A stretch of 64,000 nt of DNA from Pandoraea terrigena (GTDB lineage: Bacteria; Pseudomonadota; Gammaproteobacteria; Burkholderiales; Burkholderiaceae), in the NCBI RefSeq assembly GCF_902459705.1, contig NZ_CABPRU010000006.1, forward strand, positions 1 through 64,000, read 5' to 3'. Every line of letters begins with the position of its first letter. Position 1 is the stretch's first letter. A program made the position numbers and the translations under genes. The notes beneath the pieces were generated by a model that was given only the letters and a program-made list of their open reading frames with translations, ran no database searches and was not told the DNA's origin. Positions 45,343 through 56,867 of the stretch are shown in pieces.

Positions 45343-45854
45343 GTCGTTTTAGGATCCAAAGGGGTATTCAGCGCATCGCGTCGCGCACGCGCCGAGCGAA
45401 TGAGTGTGTCGTGTTGCGGCAGTTGTCCGCCTATGCGCAGCGCCGCGTCATACGATTTGCGTGCAAATTCCCGATTGCCCGTGTGCTCGTAACTCATCCC
45501 TGCGAGATACGGCGGGCGCGGGTCCGCAGCGCGGATCACGCCGGCCTTCGCGAAGCACGGCAGCGCCTGTTCGTGCTGCCCGAGTCGCTGGTAGCAAAGG
45601 CCGAGTCCATACCAATCGTCGAAGGACCATGGGTCGAGCGTGGCGAGGACGAAATACACCCGTTGCGCTGCGGCGATCTGCCCTTGGGCGAAGCGTTGAC
45701 CGGCGTGAGCGCGTACGCATGCGAGATCGCTCTCGTCGAGATCGGCGAGCATGCGAAGTGCACCACCGCTTTCGAAGAAGCGCGAAAGGATGGCTGGCGC
45801 TTCGTCCACGCCGGGATCCGGCGGTGCGGCCGCCACGGGCGTCGATGCGTTCAT
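45339..45854 (-). CDS. SycD/LcrH/SicA-type translocator chaperone (class II, TPR)
   Basis: A 171-residue cytoplasmic chaperone with three tetratricopeptide repeats (about 50-155): FAQGQIAAAQRVYFVLATLDPWSFDDWYGLGLCYQRLGQHEQALPCFAKAG is the diagnostic class II stretch (A-x-x-x-F-x-x-L-x-x-L-D-P-x-x-x-x-x-W-x-G-L-G). It keeps SctE and SctB soluble before export. Start overlaps the stop of the upstream tip-like gene and its stop overlaps the sctE start, both by four bases (ATGA), so three genes are translationally coupled. Confidence 0.85.
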   Translation of the reverse strand: MNASTPVAAAPPDPGVDEAPAILSRFFESGGALRMLADLDESDLACVRAHAGQRFAQGQIAAAQRVYFVLATLDPWSFDDWYGLGLCYQRLGQHEQALPCFAKAGVIRAADPRPPYLAGMSYEHTGNREFARKSYDAALRIGGQLPQHDTLIRSARARRDALNTPLDPKTT

Positions 45855-46477
45855 GTGCGCATCGATCCGTTGATCTGGTTGAGCTGAGAACCCTGCGAAC
45901 TGTAGATCGTGTTCACGAGCGTCGACGCACCGTTATATTCCTGAAGCTTCTTGTTGATTTTGATCTGGTCAACCGTACGACTGTCGGACGCCTGCTCGGT
46001 GAAGCCCTCGGCGGCAGCCCTCAGCGTGCGCAACTCGGCCGCATCGTATTGCGTACCGTCGCCCGATGGCGTCACGTAGCCAGGCTCGCCGACGCGCTTC
46101 TGCCGTTTTTCCCACTCCATCATGGTCTTCTTCGTGCCGTCGTCGTACACGGTGATCCGGATGTTGTGCTTGTCGAAGAACCCCCGGATACCGTCGCCGA
46201 CGGCTTGCTTCTTCGACGTGTCCGAGCCGATCTCGTTGATCAGCGACTCGATCATGTTCGACACTTCGCGTGCTTCCTGACCTTCCTTCTGGCGCCGCTG
46301 CATCTCCTGGATCATGTTCTGCGCTTCGCCGTTGTTCATCTCCATCATCAACAAGGCGTATTGCGCAAGCGTTCCATGAAAGTCGAGCGACTTCGTGATA
46401 CCGCCGACGTTCACTTCACGCGTGAAGCCGGACTGATTGGGAAGGAGGCGAGCCGAGGCGTACTGGATGGGTGTCAT
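45851..46477 (-). CDS. Type III filament/tip-like protein (Bsp22/EspA/SseB-like)
   Basis: A 208-residue protein without signal peptide. A long helix at about 35-90 (GTLAQYALLMMEMNNGEAQNMIQEMQRRQKEGQEAREVSNMIESLINEI) and a C-terminal coiled-coil helix (about 170-205, KINKKLQEYNGASTLVNTIYSSQGSQL) bracket a mixed domain. That architecture fits needle-tip or filament subunits such as Bordetella Bsp22 and the EspA/SseB group, and its place just before the chaperone-translocator genes agrees. Exact subfamily not certain; an LcrV-like tip is less likely because it is short and lacks the usual globular insert. Confidence 0.65.
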   Translation of the reverse strand: MTPIQYASARLLPNQSGFTREVNVGGITKSLDFHGTLAQYALLMMEMNNGEAQNMIQEMQRRQKEGQEAREVSNMIESLINEIGSDTSKKQAVGDGIRGFFDKHNIRITVYDDGTKKTMMEWEKRQKRVGEPGYVTPSGDGTQYDAAELRTLRAAAEGFTEQASDSRTVDQIKINKKLQEYNGASTLVNTIYSSQGSQLNQINGSMRT

Positions 46478-46562
46478 AAGGCTTGAGTTCTGAAGTCAAT
46501 GAAATCTGGGCAGGGATAGGCGCATCGCGATTGACGCTCGGGCGGCAGCGCCACGCGGCCCG

Positions 46563-47087
46563 CTAGATGCTGCTCACGATCTTCTTGGTAATTTCGCCAA
46601 GCTTGACGATCACCGCGTTGTAGAGCGTGAGGGTGTTGTCGTAGCTGGTGACGAAGCGCTTAAGCTGAATTTGCTCATGGGTACTTGACGCACCGTCGGT
46701 GAGCGCCAGCGACGCAAGCTTCGACGACAGGTCGTGCAGACTCGCCGCATCGAACGGCTCGCCGGCGAGCGCAGGCGACACGAGGTCGTGCTGAACCGCG
46801 AAGTCTCGCAGTGCCGTCGGCAACGCCTCGGGCTTCGCCCCGGCGCCGGCGCGCTGCGCCATTTCGCCCGCCAACGTTGCGAAATCGCGGGCTTCGCGAG
46901 CAACATTGACGCGCGCTTGCGCAGTCACCAGCCACGTGTCGGCCATCGACTGCAAGGTCTGCAATCGATCGCTGGCGACAGCGATCGTCGAGAGCAGCGG
47001 GTTGTGGGATTCCGCCGACGTCGCGCCAGGCGCGGACACGGCATTGGAGTACACGCGCGATGCAGGGCCGGAGAGTCGATCGATCAT
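46563..47087 (-). CDS. Small helical type III secretion protein, possible second tip/inner-rod-like subunit
   Basis: A 174-residue largely helical protein without signal peptide. Its C-terminus (KRFVTSYDNTLTLYNAVIVKLGEITKKIVSSI) resembles the terminal coiled-coil helix of exported structural subunits that pack into a helical polymer. I take the ATG at 47087, with GATGAGG upstream; two further in-frame ATG codons lie earlier but overlap the preceding gene. It lies 85 bp before the filament/tip-like gene. No clear family match, so structural subunit is an inference from shape and context. Confidence 0.55.
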   Translation of the reverse strand: MIDRLSGPASRVYSNAVSAPGATSAESHNPLLSTIAVASDRLQTLQSMADTWLVTAQARVNVAREARDFATLAGEMAQRAGAGAKPEALPTALRDFAVQHDLVSPALAGEPFDAASLHDLSSKLASLALTDGASSTHEQIQLKRFVTSYDNTLTLYNAVIVKLGEITKKIVSSI

Positions 47088-47100
47088 GGCGAACCTCATC

Positions 47101-47502
47101 TCACGCGCATACGCGGCGCACGACCGGTGCACGCTTCGCTGGAACGGCCGACACCGCCGCGAGCGGGACGGGCGCGTCGTCGCGCATCCGCTCGATGGTG
47201 TGCGCAAGCGCCGCCGTCATGCGCCGGATTTCGCGCTCATTACGCTGGAAGGCTTCGCTCTCCACGAGCGCCTCGAGACGCTTGAGCTTCTCGCGGGCGT
47301 CGGGGGTGCCGGCCGCTTCAAGACGCGCGACCTCGTCGAGCACGGCGTGGTAGTCCTGCATCTGCCGGTGCAACTTTCGCCCGGCCAGTTGCATGTCGGC
47401 GCATGCGCGCTCGTACTGAACAAGAAGATCGTTCGCCGCGGCCTGCACCGGCTCGGCAGACGTAGCGGATGTGAGGGTGGGATGTTGCAACGGGTCAGAC
47501 AT
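47101..47502 (-). CDS. First gene of the type III operon, small chaperone-like coiled-coil protein
   Basis: A 133-residue soluble protein dominated by one long helix (about 20-105, VQAAANDLLVQYERACADMQLAGRKLHRQMQDYHAVLDEVARLEAAG). GGAGG seven bases before the ATG is the best ribosome-binding site of the operon. In related loci the first genes encode a needle or tip chaperone (SseA, PcrG-like); this could be one. Not recognised by sequence alone. The 140 bp upstream (47503-47642) should hold the operon promoter; no clear box is seen. Confidence 0.55.
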   Translation of the reverse strand: MSDPLQHPTLTSATSAEPVQAAANDLLVQYERACADMQLAGRKLHRQMQDYHAVLDEVARLEAAGTPDAREKLKRLEALVESEAFQRNEREIRRMTAALAHTIERMRDDAPVPLAAVSAVPAKRAPVVRRVCA

Positions 47503-47642
47503 GAAGGCGCCTCCGTATGTTGCGGTCAGTCGTTGAAGACATAACGCATCGTACGAAGACGCTCGACGCTCGCCTTTGCAAAGGCAGCATTCCCTTCCGG
47601 TATCACGCCGCGCTTCAGCAAATTCCCATCAGCGCGGCATGT

Positions 47643-51332
<3,690 letters not shown>

Positions 51333-51428
51333 GAGGTCACTCGCAAAGCAATGGTCAAACGTGAATCGTCGGGGTGACGGCGCAGAGCACCGTCGCAATT
51401 CATACTGGCGCAGGGCGCACGTGTCCCG

Positions 51429-51467
51429 GTGTGTGGCGCAGCCGATGTCGTCGGATGCTCCACACAC
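51429..51467. repeat. Inverted repeat between MFS and oxoprolinase genes
   Basis: GTGTGTGG (51429-51436) and CCACACAC (51460-51467) with an inner CCGA/TCGG pairing make a branched hairpin in the 228-bp gap. No T run; possibly a processing or attenuation element that sets the relative levels of the two products. Confidence 0.4.
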
Positions 51468-51560
51468 TTGCGAATTTCGCTGCCGGGAGGATTAGAGATA
51501 AGTCATCGGACGCGGCAGCGACGGCTGCCGCGGTATTTCACTGGCACACGGTGTCGCTTG

Positions 51561-52892
51561 TCACTGCGTGTGTGCCTCGAGCCCATCGAGATCTCGGCCA
51601 CGCGTCTCGGGAAGCGTAAGCGCCGCCAGGATCAGCACACCGTAGGCCACGCCGGCGAAGATACCGATGGTCGTGCCCAGGCCGTATTGCTTCGAGAGCA
51701 TGCCGATCAGGAACGGGAACAGGGCGCCCACGGCACGGCCGACGTTGTAGCAGAAGCCCTGGCCGGAGCCGCGCACGCGTGTCGGGAAGAGTTCGGTGAG
51801 GAACGCGCCCATGCCGCTGAAGATGCCCGACGCAAAGAAGCCGAGCGGGAAGCCGAGCCAGAACATGGCGCTATCGGTCAGCGGCAGCGACGTGTACGAG
51901 AACGCGATCACCATCGAGCCCACGGCGAACAGGATGAAGTTCGGCTTGCGGCCGAGCCGGTCCGTCAGATACGAGCTGGCCAGATAGCCGACCCACGAGC
52001 CGAAGATGATCATGGCGAGGTAGCCGCCGGTGCCCATCACCGTGAGATGGCGCTCCGTCTTCAGGTACGTGGGCAGCCACGTCGTAATGGCGTAGTAGCC
52101 GCCTTGTGCGCCGGTAGTCAACAGGGCGGCGCGGATCGTCGTCGAGAGCAATGCCGGGCTGAAAATGGCGGCCAGGCCGGGCGCGTCGTCCGAAGTCTGC
52201 TTGGCCTTCTCCTTCTGATAGACCTCCGGTTCCTGCACGTAACGACGAATGAAGAGCACGAGCAGCGCGGGCAACAGGCCGACCAGGAACATTCCTCGCC
52301 ACGCCATTTCGGCGGAGAACAGCGAGAACAGCACCGAGTAGAGAATTGCCGTCAGACCCCAGCCAATGGCCCAGCCGGACTGCACGAGGCCCACGGCCTT
52401 GCCGCGATCACGGGCACGGATGACTTCACCGATGAGCACGGCGCCTGCGGTCCATTCGCCGCCGAAGCCGAAGCCCATGAGCGCACGCGCGGCGAGCAGT
52501 TGATGGTAGTTCTGCGCGAGCCCGCACAGCCCGGTGAAGACGGCGAACCACAACACGGTGAGCTGCAGCGTGCGCACGCGACCGATGCGATCCGACAGAA
52601 TGCCGGCTGCCCAGCCGCCGAGCGCCGACGCGAGCAACGTCAGCGTGCCGATGAAGCCGGCGTCCGCGAGACTGATGCCCCACGTCGCGACCAGCGTCGG
52701 GATGACGAAGCTCAGCATCTGGGTGTCCATGCCGTCCAGCATGTAGCCGACCTTGCAACTCCAGAACGCACGCTTTTGGCGCGGTGTGGCGTCGCCGTAC
52801 CAGCCGAACAGGCTGCCGCCCTTGTCGAACGTAGTGGACGTGTCGGCGGAGGATACCGCCGCCGGGGGCGCGAGAGGGGTTTTGCTTTCCAT
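51561..52892 (-). CDS. MFS transporter, sugar/organic acid type
   Basis: A 443-residue inner-membrane carrier with about twelve hydrophobic segments. DGMDTQMLSFVIPTLVATWGI in helix 1 and AGILSDRIGRVRTLQL (A-loop), repeated as LASSYLTDRLGRKPNF, are typical of the sialate/AAHS-like branch; GFGFGGEWTAGAVLIGEVI carries the conserved helix-4/5 signature. Lying between the oxoprolinase and DUF1445 genes on the same strand, it is a candidate importer for 5-oxoproline, a hydantoin or an N-acyl amino acid. The substrate is inferred from neighbours only. Confidence 0.88.
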   Translation of the reverse strand: MESKTPLAPPAAVSSADTSTTFDKGGSLFGWYGDATPRQKRAFWSCKVGYMLDGMDTQMLSFVIPTLVATWGISLADAGFIGTLTLLASALGGWAAGILSDRIGRVRTLQLTVLWFAVFTGLCGLAQNYHQLLAARALMGFGFGGEWTAGAVLIGEVIRARDRGKAVGLVQSGWAIGWGLTAILYSVLFSLFSAEMAWRGMFLVGLLPALLVLFIRRYVQEPEVYQKEKAKQTSDDAPGLAAIFSPALLSTTIRAALLTTGAQGGYYAITTWLPTYLKTERHLTVMGTGGYLAMIIFGSWVGYLASSYLTDRLGRKPNFILFAVGSMVIAFSYTSLPLTDSAMFWLGFPLGFFASGIFSGMGAFLTELFPTRVRGSGQGFCYNVGRAVGALFPFLIGMLSKQYGLGTTIGIFAGVAYGVLILAALTLPETRGRDLDGLEAHTQ

Positions 52893-53166
52893 GAGAAAAA
52901 AGGCTCCGGTGATGTCGTGACTTGCCGTGTGATGTGCCCTCGGGCCGCGCTCCCCGATGGGCGTGTGCGGTCACCGGCAGGCAATCGTTCCCCTGCCGCC
53001 TCCCGTCATGGCGCGGTGTTTTTGTCGTACGTGGTGCTCGGGTGATGCTTTGTGATGTTCGCTTGATGCTCGCTTGATGCTTGCGTGAAATTTGCGTAGT
53101 GCTTCAGGCCCTGCGTCGGTGTTGCCGATGTTCCCGTGATGCGCCGGTGCCGTGCGACGCGCTCGA

Positions 53167-53988
53167 TCAAAAAACGGCGAGCGAGGCGTTCCGGATATCC
53201 GTCATCAGCATGTAGCCCGGCCGATGGGCGATGGCGATCGGCAGCCTGGCCTCCATGAGCGCGGTCTGCGGCGTCACGCCACAGGCCCAGTAGACGGGCA
53301 GCTCGCCATCGCGAAGGGTGACGGCGTCGCCGAACTCGGGTGTGGCCAAATCCTTGATACCCAACGCTGCCGGGTCGCCGATATGGATCGGCGCGCCATG
53401 CACTCCGGGGAAGCGGCTCGTAATCTGCACGGCGCGAATAGCGTCGGCGCCCTTCATCGGCCGCATCGACACGACCAGCTCGCCGCCGAACGTTCCGGCG
53501 CGCTGATTGGCGATGTTGGTGCGGTACATCGGCACGTTGCGGCCCTCTTCCACGTGACGCAAGGGAATGCCCGCCTTGGCCAGCATGTCTTCGAACGAAA
53601 ACGAGCAGCCGATCGCGAAGACCACGAAATCGTCTTGCCAGACCTCGGCGAGGTGATCGACCTGCTCGGCGAGCTTGCCGTCGCGGTAGACGTTGTAACC
53701 CGGCACATCGGTACGGATATCCACGTCCTGGCCCAGCGACGGCACATGCCATTGGCCCGGTTCGCCGACGCCCAGCAGCGGGCAGGCCTTCGGATTACTT
53801 TGGCAGAAGCGGAGGAAGTCGTGCGCGTACGCTTGCGGCAGGATCGCGAGGTTGGCTTGCGCGAAGTCGCCACAGTACCCCGCGGTCGGCTTGCGAAACT
53901 GACCGCTGCGCACCGCCTGACGGAATGCGAAGGGCGAGGCGGCGTCGCGTTGCGACGCAAGGTCGTTGAGCACGGCGGGATAGTTCAT
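53167..53988 (-). CDS. D-glutamate cyclase family protein (DUF1445, putative hydro-lyase)
   Basis: A 273-residue cytoplasmic protein with the DUF1445 core: [52 protein letters not shown] near the N-terminus, [38 protein letters not shown] in the middle and [30 protein letters not shown] at the end, all family-typical. The mammalian relative interconverts D-glutamate and 5-oxo-D-proline. GGAG precedes the ATG at 53988. With the fused 5-oxoprolinase and a carrier on the same strand, it suggests a 5-oxoproline/D-glutamate pathway. It is divergent from a LysR gene. Confidence 0.88.
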   Translation of the reverse strand: MNYPAVLNDLASQRDAASPFAFRQAVRSGQFRKPTAGYCGDFAQANLAILPQAYAHDFLRFCQSNPKACPLLGVGEPGQWHVPSLGQDVDIRTDVPGYNVYRDGKLAEQVDHLAEVWQDDFVVFAIGCSFSFEDMLAKAGIPLRHVEEGRNVPMYRTNIANQRAGTFGGELVVSMRPMKGADAIRAVQITSRFPGVHGAPIHIGDPAALGIKDLATPEFGDAVTLRDGELPVYWACGVTPQTALMEARLPIAIAHRPGYMLMTDIRNASLAVF

Positions 53989-54194
53989 GAAGGCTCCGGC
54001 GTTTGGGGGACGACGCCATGGCGGCATCGGATGGCTGAAGCATAGAAAGAAAAAAAAATTGTCGCTAACGAGTTTTTCTAGGCACCTCCGTATAGAATTT
54101 CTTAACAACATCACGGGTTTTCCCGAGGTTCGTTGCGTTCCCTTTCCTCGATCCGAGGCCAAATTTTGGGCAGGCTCCCTGGCTGCCGAGTCTC

Positions 54195-55127
54195 ATGAAC
54201 ACGCGATTTCTCGAAACCTTCGTCACGCTGGCCAAGCTGCGCAATTTCCGCGCGACGGCCGCGGCACTGCACGCCACCCCGGCGGCGATCTCGCAACGAC
54301 TCAAGACACTCGAGGAGGAGTTGAAAACCGAGCTGGTCGACCGCGACAGCCGCGAATTCCGGCTCACCCCGAATGGCGAATACCTGCTGGGCTATGCCAA
54401 GGCGGTGGTGGAGGCGGCGCGCCGTCTACAGGCGGCGGCATCGGGCGAAAGTACCTTGCGTGGACGATTGCGGCTTGGCGTGATCGAGACAGTCGTGCAT
54501 AGCTGGCTGCCGCATTACCTGCGACGACTGGCGGCCGACTATCCCACACTGGAAGTGGAGTTGACGGTCGACGTCTCGGTGCAGTTGCAGCGCCGCCTGA
54601 TTGCCGACGAACTCGACCTCATCATCCGCGTGGAGGGCAGCGACGACAGCAGCGTGGTGTGCGACGCGCTCGCCAACTATCCGGTGCACTGGATTGCACG
54701 CACGGGCATGTTTCCGAACACGCGCAGCGGGCTGGCGAAGCAGGTGTTGCAGCATCCGATCCTCACGTATGGGCGGGGCACCGCGCCGCACCGGGCGCTG
54801 GAGGACATCGTGGCGAAGCTGGCGGGCGTGCATGGCGTGCCGCTCTCGGAGACCCGCATCACCGGATCGCCATCGATTGCCGTGATCGTGCAGTTGGTGA
54901 GGGACGGCTTCGGCGTGGCGGCGATTCCGCGTTTGTTCGTCGACGATCTGATTGCAAGCGGTGAAGTCGCGGAGCTGCCGTTGCAGCCGGCGCCGCCGTC
55001 CATCGTGGTGTCGATGTCGCGCCGCGCCGACGCGCCGCTCTTCGTGCACGGTGCGGCCACGGCGGCACGCACCGCGTGCGCGGAGTACTGCCGCAAGAGT
55101 GACCGGCGGCTGGTGGAGTTGTTGTAA
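54195..55127 (+). CDS. LysR-family transcriptional regulator
   Basis: A 310-residue regulator: helix-turn-helix at about 3-60 (TRFLETFVTLAKLRNFRATAAALHATPAAISQRLKTLEEEL) and an effector domain from about 90. Divergent from the DUF1445 gene with a 206-bp gap containing an AGAATTTCT dyad (54094-54102), so it probably controls the DUF1445-MFS-oxoprolinase group. Inducer unknown; 5-oxoproline or D-glutamate would fit the neighbours. Confidence 0.88.
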   Translation: MNTRFLETFVTLAKLRNFRATAAALHATPAAISQRLKTLEEELKTELVDRDSREFRLTPNGEYLLGYAKAVVEAARRLQAAASGESTLRGRLRLGVIETVVHSWLPHYLRRLAADYPTLEVELTVDVSVQLQRRLIADELDLIIRVEGSDDSSVVCDALANYPVHWIARTGMFPNTRSGLAKQVLQHPILTYGRGTAPHRALEDIVAKLAGVHGVPLSETRITGSPSIAVIVQLVRDGFGVAAIPRLFVDDLIASGEVAELPLQPAPPSIVVSMSRRADAPLFVHGAATAARTACAEYCRKSDRRLVELL

Positions 55128-55154
55128 GGCGCTGCGCTGTCGGCTCGCTGCGAC

Positions 55155-55511
55155 TCAGTGAAAATGCGCGAGTCGCGTGAGGAACGTGTAATCCGCCTCC
55201 GCCGCCATCAATCCCATGAGCACGAGCAACGCGAGCGGTGGAATCAGGATCGCGTAGACGAGCGCGAGCCGCTCCCAGCGCATGTGCATGAACACGGCCA
55301 CGATCAGGCTCGCCTTCGCCACCATCAGCGCGAGGATCAGCCCCCAGCGCAGGTAGCCGTGCAGATCGGCGTAGTCGACGAGATACGAGAACGTCGAGAG
55401 CACGAACAACAGCCCCCATACCTTGAGATAAAGGCCGACCGAATGCTCTTGTCCGGTGTGCCCGCCGCTGGCGGTCGATGCGTGCGGCGCGGACGTTGCA
55501 GAGGACTCCAT
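55155..55511 (-). CDS. Cytochrome c oxidase subunit IV (CyoD/CoxD-like)
   Basis: A 118-residue membrane protein with three hydrophobic segments (LKVWGLLFVLSTFSYLVDY, GLILALMVAKASLIVAVFMHMRWE, LALVYAILIPPLALLVLMGL). The K-A-x-L-I-V-A-x-F-M-H segment is typical of the prokaryotic subunit IV family. Last gene of the oxidase operon, eight bases after the subunit III stop, with AGGAG before its ATG. It stabilises the complex rather than carrying cofactors. Confidence 0.85.
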   Translation of the reverse strand: MESSATSAPHASTASGGHTGQEHSVGLYLKVWGLLFVLSTFSYLVDYADLHGYLRWGLILALMVAKASLIVAVFMHMRWERLALVYAILIPPLALLVLMGLMAAEADYTFLTRLAHFH

Positions 55512-55519
55512 CGCTCCTC

Positions 55520-56212
55520 CTACCAGAGATAGAACAGCGCAAAGATGAACACCCAGACGAGATCGACGAAGTGCCAGTAAAGGCCGGCGATCTCGACGAG
55601 CTGATAGTTGCCGCGTCGCTCGAGCGTGCCATTGAGCACCTTGCGCATCACCGTGAGCAGATAGATGACACCGGCACTCACGTGCAGCCCGTGAAAGCCC
55701 GTGATCATGAAGAAACACGCGCCGAACTGTGCCGCGCCCATCGAATTGCCCCACGGCCGGATGCCTTCGTGCACGATCAGGTTTGTCCACTCGAAGGCCT
55801 GCATGCCGACGAAAGCCATGCCGAGATAGGCCGTGGCGAGAATGCAGGCGGCCGTCTTGTCGCGATCGCGCCGGTAGGCATAGTTCACCGCCATCGCCAT
55901 GGTGCCGCTGCTGGTGATGAGCGTGAACGTCATGATGGCGATGAGCAGCAGCGGGACGGGATGGCCATTCACGTCGAGCGCGAATATTTCCGCCGGGTTT
56001 GGCCACGGCGCGGTCGTCGAGATGCGCACCGTCATGTAGCCGATGAGGAAGCTGCTGAACACGAACGTGTCCGAGAGCAGGAAGATCCACATCATCGCCT
56101 TGCCCCACGGCACGTGGAACGCGGCCCGATCTCCCGACCAATCGGTGACGACGCCGCGCCAGCCGGCGGGCGGCTCGGTCGACGGGGACGATGCAGGCGA
56201 AGACGTATTCAC
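55520..56212 (-). CDS. Cytochrome c oxidase subunit III
   Basis: A 230-residue subunit III of a heme-copper oxidase with about five to six hydrophobic segments. MMWIFLLSDTFVFSSFLIGYM, FEWTNLIVHEGIRPWGN and FFMITGFHGLHVSAGVIYL are typical; the last contains the conserved His pair region of subunit III, and LYWHFVDLVWVFIFALFYLW is the classic C-terminal helix. It supports assembly and long-term stability of the catalytic core. Fourth gene of the operon. Confidence 0.9.
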   Translation of the reverse strand: MNTSSPASSPSTEPPAGWRGVVTDWSGDRAAFHVPWGKAMMWIFLLSDTFVFSSFLIGYMTVRISTTAPWPNPAEIFALDVNGHPVPLLLIAIMTFTLITSSGTMAMAVNYAYRRDRDKTAACILATAYLGMAFVGMQAFEWTNLIVHEGIRPWGNSMGAAQFGACFFMITGFHGLHVSAGVIYLLTVMRKVLNGTLERRGNYQLVEIAGLYWHFVDLVWVFIFALFYLW

Positions 56213-56231
56213 GATGTCGCTCCTCGGCGCG

Positions 56232-56867
56232 TTACGGACCGACGGCGGCCACGCCGCACAGTCGCTGCACGATTTCCGGCGTGAGATTGACGATGGCCGC
56301 GAACAGCACGATCCATAGCAGGAACAGGAAGTGCCAATACTGTGCGGTCAACGACAGGCGACGCGCGCGCGTGGCATGCGAGAGCCGATGCGACGCGAGA
56401 CACGCCCACGCCACCCCACCCCCGAGCAGATGCAGGGCGTGCAATCCGGTGAGCAGGAAGAAGAAGCTGTTGGCGGGATTGCCGGCCACGCCGAAGTGTC
56501 GCAGCGTGAGGTCGTGCCACACCCAAAGTTGCCCGATGACGAACGCGAGCGCCAGCCCACCCGCCAGCGCCCAGTCACGGCGTGAACGTCGCAGCTCGCC
56601 GTGTCGCGCTTGCCAGGCCGACGACTGCATCACGAGGCATGCGGCGGCGAGCACCCCTGTGTTGATCCACAACGCGTTGATCGACGGCAGCGGATGCCAG
56701 TCGCCGAGACTCATGCGCATGGCGTAGGCGGCGAGCATCAGCGCGAACAGCATGCCGATCACGCCCATGAGCCACCAGAGCGCAATCTGCGACGCCGCAC
56801 GACGCTGCGGTTGAGCGATGGGTGCGCCCCCGGGCGACGGGGACGGCCAGGACGGAGCGGGCTTCAT
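56232..56867 (-). CDS. Second, divergent subunit III-like protein
   Basis: A 211-residue membrane protein of the same subunit III family as the next gene: FFFLLTGLHALHLLGGGVAWACL and QYWHFLFLLWIVLFAAIVNLTPEIV are recognisable. It opens with a Pro-rich cytoplasmic stretch and then about five hydrophobic segments. Its ATG overlaps the ctaD stop (ATGA). Many caa3-type operons carry two subunit III-like genes or a fused pair; here they are separate and only modestly similar to each other. Confidence 0.85.
   Translation of the reverse strand: MKPAPSWPSPSPGGAPIAQPQRRAASQIALWWLMGVIGMLFALMLAAYAMRMSLGDWHPLPSINALWINTGVLAAACLVMQSSAWQARHGELRRSRRDWALAGGLALAFVIGQLWVWHDLTLRHFGVAGNPANSFFFLLTGLHALHLLGGGVAWACLASHRLSHATRARRLSLTAQYWHFLFLLWIVLFAAIVNLTPEIVQRLCGVAAVGP

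Noticed and set aside
53006-53752. 248-residue minus-strand frame overlapping the DUF1445 gene
   Set aside because: It is a frame shadow of the DUF1445 gene, continuing into short repeats beyond its end.
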